Below, one piece after another: positions 5,565 to 8,012 of a stretch of DNA of 8,012 bases (position 1 is the stretch's first letter; every line of letters starts with the position of its first letter). A program made the position numbers and the translations under genes. The stretch comes from an uncultured Bacilli bacterium (GTDB lineage: Bacteria; Bacillota_I; Bacilli_A; RF39; UBA660). The stretch spans positions 1 through 8,012 of the forward strand of contig CALVIJ010000038.1 of assembly GCA_944329505.1 (NCBI GenBank), in the 5' to 3' direction. A model generated the notes under the pieces. The model saw only the letters and a list, made by a program, of their open reading frames with translations. It did not search any database and had not been told where the DNA came from.

Positions 5565-5583
5565 GATTAATTTCCTACCTTTT
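5555..5583. terminator. Bidirectional terminator whose arms carry both stop codons
   Basis: An 11-bp perfect stem, AAAAGGTAGGA (5556-5566) with its complement at 5573-5583, closes a 6-nt loop. The plus-strand stop TAG (5562-5564) lies in the left arm and the minus-strand stop TAG (5575-5577) lies in the right arm. A T run follows on both strands, five T on the minus strand and four on the plus strand (mostly within the stem). Confidence 0.85.
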
Positions 5584-6786
5584 ATATACCCCAAATGATA
5601 AATCAGGATTGAATTCTAATTCAGTATTTTTAATGACTTTTCTATTACCAAAATTATTGTAGTAATTAAAAGTATTGCCATTTATATAATAGATTGTATC
5701 ATCTAGATAAATAACACTATCTAAATCGGTCGTTTGAAATAAATATGTTTTTATTTTTTTATTTTGTATGTCAGCCCTATATACATTATAGTGGTTGTTT
5801 TGCTTTTCATATATATAATAGTATTTACCTACTTTATCGACTTTGGCATAACCTTTGATATCGTCTGTATAATAATTATTAAATTTTATTTCATTTAAAG
5901 CTTCACTTAAGCTCATATCTTCCCATTTACCATTATATGTTTGAAGATGATTTTTATCGTGAAATTCTTCGACGCTTTCATTTTCAATACTAATTTTATA
6001 TTGTTTGCTGGCATCTTTATCAAATAAATATATGTCAGAACCAATGGCACCTTCAATATATGAATCAAATGAAATATCATCATAACTTCTAATATCTGTC
6101 TTATTGCCATTAATTATATTTATAACATGGAAGTTTTTAAAAGTATATTCATCAGTATAATCGGCGACAATATAATATCTGTCCGTAAAGAAGCTAATTG
6201 GCTTTGTATAAACATCATCTTCAAATATTTTGACGTTATTTTCAGTAGCTCCAAACAAATTTAATCCTTTATATGTCTCCATAGCAATATAATGGTTTTC
6301 TAGAAAATTATCTTTATATATGCTTTGAGTATTTGAAATTTTGACTTCGGAAGCGTCATCATTATAGTTATTTATATCATATCCATATTTTTTTAATTCT
6401 TTTAGAAAACTGCTGATTTTATCTTTATCTAAATCATGGGCATATATAATATTGTTGTCATTTAAGCACATAGCATCAGTTAATATTTGATTATTTTTAA
6501 AAATCGGTAAAATGCATTGATAATCATCAATGTTTTTATATTCAATTTCATCAATAACTTTTTCAGCTTTATTATAATTGTGATTTATTTGAAAATTGAT
6601 TTTAAAATTTTCGTGTTCTAATTCAAAATAATAGTTATTGTTGTCTTTGGTTTTTAATTCTTCTGTTACTTTAAAATTTCCTACATTATAATTTACTGTG
6701 TGCCCCGTATCAAAGAGAAAAAATATAAATTTTAGGGCTAAAAAAGCAACCGTAAAGATTATTAATGTTTTAAAAAGATACTTCAT
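5575..6786 (-). CDS. Unrecognised membrane-anchored Asn/Tyr/Asp-rich protein
   Basis: I do not recognise this 403-residue protein. Residues 5-25 form one hydrophobic signal anchor preceded by a short Lys-containing N-terminus, with no lipobox. The remainder is predicted to be extracytoplasmic, very rich in Asn, Asp, Tyr and Ile, and has two cysteines. From about residue 180 to the end it shows repeated beta-strand blocks such as DRYYIVADYTD, SDIYLFDKDASKQYKI, KYYYIYEKQNNHYNVY and DDTIYYINGNTFNYY. These recall a beta-propeller-like or WD/Kelch-like sensor, but that is inference from periodicity. AGGAGG lies 7 nt before the ATG and a good promoter precedes it, so it is a real, separately transcribed gene. 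It ends in the hairpin shared with the CmpB-like gene. Confidence 0.85.
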   Translation of the reverse strand: MKYLFKTLIIFTVAFLALKFIFFLFDTGHTVNYNVGNFKVTEELKTKDNNNYYFELEHENFKINFQINHNYNKAEKVIDEIEYKNIDDYQCILPIFKNNQILTDAMCLNDNNIIYAHDLDKDKISSFLKELKKYGYDINNYNDDASEVKISNTQSIYKDNFLENHYIAMETYKGLNLFGATENNVKIFEDDVYTKPISFFTDRYYIVADYTDEYTFKNFHVINIINGNKTDIRSYDDISFDSYIEGAIGSDIYLFDKDASKQYKISIENESVEEFHDKNHLQTYNGKWEDMSLSEALNEIKFNNYYTDDIKGYAKVDKVGKYYYIYEKQNNHYNVYRADIQNKKIKTYLFQTTDLDSVIYLDDTIYYINGNTFNYYNNFGNRKVIKNTELEFNPDLSFGVYKR

Positions 6787-6806
6787 AAAGCTTCCTCCTA
6801 ATAATC

Positions 6807-6835
6807 ATTATAAATCATTGATATTAGTTTGTCCA
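6807..6835 (-). promoter_or_regulatory. Sigma-A promoter of the 403-residue protein gene
   Basis: On the minus strand TGGACA (6830-6835, five of six consensus), exactly 17 bp, and perfect TATAAT (6807-6812). Predicted start is about 6800, next to the AGGAGG site. It begins only a few bases after the upstream terminator. Confidence 0.8.
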
Positions 6836-6837
6836 CA

Positions 6838-6867
6838 ATAAAACGGAGGTTTATTTTTCTCCGTTTT
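6838..6867 (-). terminator. Intrinsic terminator of the DUF1653-PH operon
   Basis: On the minus strand AAAACGGAG (6859-6867), a 10-nt loop and CTCCGTTTT (6840-6848) are followed by ATTG. The stop codon TAA (6851-6853) falls in the loop, so the coding region enters the hairpin. The T tract is partly within the stem. Confidence 0.75.
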
Positions 6868-7351
6868 CTGAAATATCTTTTAATTCTTCTTTTAATTTGT
6901 TGTGTTCTTCATGAGTTAATTCACTTTCATATTGTCTCTTTTCTTGCATCATATATTTTGATAAAACGGTTTCTATTTCTCTTAAAGCCGTTTTAGATAT
7001 AAAAGTTAAATTAACAGTTTCCTTTACGGTATCGATGATAACTTTTCCCCAGAAAAGTCCCATTTTTAAAGTTAAATCGTTAAACATATCTGGAGTAATT
7101 GTATAGTAGAAATAACCAAAGATCACTCTCTTTTGAGCAAGTAAAATTCTTTTATCTGTTACTACAATTGCATAAGTAGAAGTAATATTAAAAACACTAG
7201 GTAATTTTTGAGCGGCAAAAGCATATAACACTTCTTCATCATCATTAATGTGCTCGGCAGCAACTTTACTATGAGCCTTTAATCTCCAAGCAATTGTTGT
7301 TGGATATCTTTTTTTGAATTCTTTAATTTTTTTATAAATTATATCTGTCAT
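6851..7351 (-). CDS. Bacterial PH-domain protein (YokE-like)
   Basis: Protein of 166 residues with no signal peptide. Residues about 35-135 have the bacterial pleckstrin-homology pattern: DDEEVLYAFAAQK, a hydrophobic strand region, YAIVVTDKRILLAQKRV, FGYFYYTITPDMFNDLTLKMGLFWGKVIIDT, and a closing helix ALREIETVLSKYM. The VVTDKRILLA strand is the most diagnostic part. The last 35 residues are highly charged and probably helical. YokE/bPH proteins are small and mostly uncharacterised. The ATG at 7351 has GAGGT 6 nt upstream, and that site overlaps the stop codon of the DUF1653 gene, so the pair is probably translationally coupled. It is the last gene of a two-gene operon. Confidence 0.82.
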   Translation of the reverse strand: MTDIIYKKIKEFKKRYPTTIAWRLKAHSKVAAEHINDDEEVLYAFAAQKLPSVFNITSTYAIVVTDKRILLAQKRVIFGYFYYTITPDMFNDLTLKMGLFWGKVIIDTVKETVNLTFISKTALREIETVLSKYMMQEKRQYESELTHEEHNKLKEELKDISENGEK

Positions 7352-7355
7352 ATCA

Positions 7356-7613
7356 TTACCTCTTTTCAGTTTTTACAATACTTTCTATTTTAATTTTTTC
7401 AAAGCGATATTTTTGTTCTACTTTAGGATATTTCTCATGATCTACTTCACTTAAAAACATATCTAGTGGTCTTATCCAAAGTTCATTATCACCATAAAGA
7501 GCTCTATAAATAACATATTGTTCTTCGGTTTCTGAAGATTTGGCGATATCAAGTACAAGATAGTAATCACCTTTAAAGTGTTTGTAGATTGTGTTTTTTT
7601 CTATCTCTCTCAT
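7356..7613 (-). CDS. DUF1653-domain protein
   Basis: Protein of 85 residues made almost entirely of a DUF1653 domain (PF07866): YKHFKGDYYLVLDIAKSSET, then YVIYRALYGDNELWIRPLDMFLSEV and a closing RFEKI. The pattern HxKG-x-YY-x-V and the A-L-Y-G-D-x-x-x-W-x-R-P-x-x-M-F signature are both present. Family members are small soluble proteins of unknown function, sometimes fused to or found near nucleotide or nucleic-acid enzymes. The ATG at 7613 has AAGGATGTG, one mismatch from AAGGAGGTG, about 5 nt upstream. It is the first gene of the operon, 4 bp ahead of the PH-domain gene. Confidence 0.88.
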   Translation of the reverse strand: MREIEKNTIYKHFKGDYYLVLDIAKSSETEEQYVIYRALYGDNELWIRPLDMFLSEVDHEKYPKVEQKYRFEKIKIESIVKTEKR

Positions 7614-7638
7614 TATTACACATCCTTAATTCGATTTT

Positions 7639-7667
7639 ATTATACAATAAATACGTAGTTTTAGCAA
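7639..7667 (-). promoter_or_regulatory. Sigma-A promoter of the DUF1653-PH operon
   Basis: On the minus strand TTGCTA (7662-7667), 17 bp, perfect TATAAT (7639-7644). Predicted start is about 7632, giving a leader of about 20 nt. It lies directly after the terminator at 7670-7701. Confidence 0.65.
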
Positions 7668-7669
7668 AC

Positions 7670-7701
7670 AAAAAAAGTGCCTATACAATAAAATGGCACT
7701 T
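7670..7701 (-). terminator. Intrinsic terminator for a minus-strand unit to the right
   Basis: On the minus strand AAGTGCC (7695-7701), a 13-nt loop and GGCACTT (7675-7681) run straight into a seven-T tract (7670-7676 complement). No intact gene precedes it within the window. It is about 108 nt downstream of the end of the SEC-C remnant, so it probably served that gene. Confidence 0.8.
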
Positions 7702-7741
7702 CTTTACTAATGTCTTATTACATAAACTTGTGTTATTGAAT

Positions 7742-7751
7742 TTCACGTGAA
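7742..7751. repeat. 10-bp palindrome
   Basis: TTCACGTGAA is a perfect palindrome in the otherwise featureless AT-rich stretch 7702-7808. It could be a protein binding site, but no promoter is adjacent, so a role is only a guess. I see nothing else in this stretch. Confidence 0.25.
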
Positions 7752-7871
7752 TAGATTTAATATTTATTAACTTTGTGAATTTTCCTATATTATTTATAAC
7801 ATAAGAATTTAGGCATTTTTTTCACAACAGTTTTTGTATTTTTTTCCACTTCCGCATGTTCAAGAAATCCA

Positions 7872-7884
7872 AGTATTTATAGTA
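7872..7884. repeat. 13-bp direct repeat, copy 1
   Basis: AGTATTTATAGTA occurs here and again at 7952-7964, 80 bp apart. On the minus strand both copies contain the codons for Thr-Ile-Asn-Thr, each in the frame that I infer to be the ancestral one. It is probably a repeat of linker codons and not a recombination site. Confidence 0.6.
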
Positions 7885-7901
7885 TTTGTATTATTTACGT
7901 A

Positions 7902-7939
7902 ATTACTAGTATTTCAAGACTTTGTGGGGCACTAGTAAT
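7902..7939. repeat. 9-bp inverted repeat around a 20-bp centre
   Basis: ATTACTAGT (7902-7910) and ACTAGTAAT (7931-7939) flank 20 bases. ACTAGT is itself palindromic, so the arms are also near-direct repeats. The geometry recalls a recombinase core site, but both arms also carry in-frame Thr-Ser codons of the pseudogene linker, which is the simpler explanation. Confidence 0.4.
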
Positions 7940-7951
7940 AAAAATATTTGG

Positions 7952-7964
7952 AGTATTTATAGTA
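7952..7964. repeat. 13-bp direct repeat, copy 2
   Basis: Second copy of AGTATTTATAGTA, identical to 7872-7884. It is followed directly by the tandem 9-bp repeat at 7961-7978. Confidence 0.6.
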
Positions 7965-7978
7965 CTATGAGTACTATG
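7961..7978. repeat. Tandem 9-bp repeat, two units
   Basis: AGTACTATG occurs twice in direct tandem (7961-7969 and 7970-7978). On the minus strand it encodes His-Ser-Thr twice in the frame open from the window edge. A 9-bp unit keeps frame, as expected for a coding linker repeat. Confidence 0.6.
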
Positions 7979-7991
7979 TATGTTTTGTAAC

Positions 7992-8011
7992 TTGGAAACA
8001 AATTGGAAACA
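7992..8011. repeat. Direct repeat with 11-bp period at the window edge
   Basis: TTGGAAACA occurs at 7992-8000 and 8003-8011, an 11-bp period. The period is not a multiple of three, unlike the neighbouring coding-type repeats. It may continue past the window end. Confidence 0.5.
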
Positions 8012-8012
8012 T

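Larger units (their letters stand above)
7809..8012 (-). pseudogene. Broken 3' end of a gene with a C-terminal SEC-C zinc motif, cut by window edge
   Basis: The minus strand ends in TCGSGKKYKNCCEKNA (7812-7859) before TAA at 7809. This is the SEC-C zinc motif known from the SecA tail and many unrelated proteins (CxC-GSGKKYKNCC). The codon for the first cysteine of CxC is TGA (7860-7862). Upstream in the same frame lies an Asn/Thr-rich linker (NTSNYVNNTNTINTWIS, 7863-7913), then another TGA. A different frame is open from the window edge (8011) to 7913 and also reads Ser/Thr/Asn-rich (HSTHSTINTPNIF). Adding back one A to the A run at 7911-7914 joins the two. So two lesions, one 1-nt deletion and one nonsense change, explain the broken frame. 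The parent protein is not identifiable from this tail. Confidence 0.55.

Noticed and set aside
5913..6110. Minus-strand open frame of 65 codons
   Set aside because: It is an alternate frame within the 403-residue gene, with no ribosome binding site of its own.
7860..7916. UGA read as Trp (Mycoplasma-type code) as explanation of the TGA codons in the SEC-C remnant
   Set aside because: All 14 Trp codons I counted in the intact genes are TGG and those genes are full-length under the standard code. A frameshift is still needed to join the upstream frame.
7902..7939. Recombinase attachment site
   Set aside because: The inverted repeat has a plausible spacing, but no integrase is visible and the arms are explained by Thr-Ser codons of the degenerate linker.

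Overview
The window is AT-rich DNA (roughly 70% A+T by eye) from a spore-forming Bacillota, probably a low-GC Bacilli or Erysipelotrichia-like lineage. Four things point there: tRNA genes that all encode their own CCA, strong AGGAGG-type ribosome binding sites, near-consensus sigma-A promoters, and two genes of the Bacillus-type spore coat repertoire. All 14 Trp codons I counted in the intact genes are TGG, so the standard bacterial code fits and a Mycoplasma-type code does not. No intact gene ends in TGA (nine end in TAA, two in TAG).

Region by region: 1-722 is the end of a minus-strand tRNA operon. In transcription order it reads Val(TAC), Thr(TGT), Gln(CTG), Tyr(GTA), Gln(TTG), Lys(TTT), Leu(TAA), Ser(TGA), the last cut by the window edge. 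Its perfect TTGACA-N17-TATAAT promoter overlaps the 3' end of a YugI/CvfD-type S1-domain RNA-binding gene (764-1141, minus). That gene is divergent from a NifU C-terminal-domain iron-sulfur protein (1235-1462, plus). The NifU gene abuts, tail to tail with no spacing, a YutH/CotS-family spore coat pseudokinase (1463-2347, minus). Divergent from the latter is a Cys-rich CotY/CotZ-family spore coat protein (2480-2917, plus) with a sigma-K-like promoter candidate.

2943-4843 is a minus-strand operon of a patatin-like phospholipase followed by a membrane-anchored double-PepSY protein. 4853-5583 is a divergent monocistronic CmpB-type (PF06541) membrane protein. 5555-6835 carries an unrecognised membrane-anchored Asn/Tyr/Asp-rich protein of 403 residues. 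The CmpB gene and this gene are convergent and share one hairpin whose two arms supply both stop codons. 6838-7667 is a two-gene minus-strand operon of a DUF1653 protein and a bacterial PH-domain protein.

7670-8012 has no intact gene. It holds a minus-strand terminator and what looks like the decayed 3' end of a gene with an Asn/Thr/Ser-rich linker and a C-terminal SEC-C zinc motif. That remnant is broken by one apparent -1 nt indel and one TGA at the first zinc-ligand cysteine.

Most of the window is housekeeping and sporulation-related chromosome. I see no transposase, integrase, CRISPR array, toxin-antitoxin pair or recognisable defence system. The most interesting items are the SEC-C remnant, the mirrored stop codons in the shared terminator, the NifU terminator embedded antisense in the coat gene, and the coat-gene pair.
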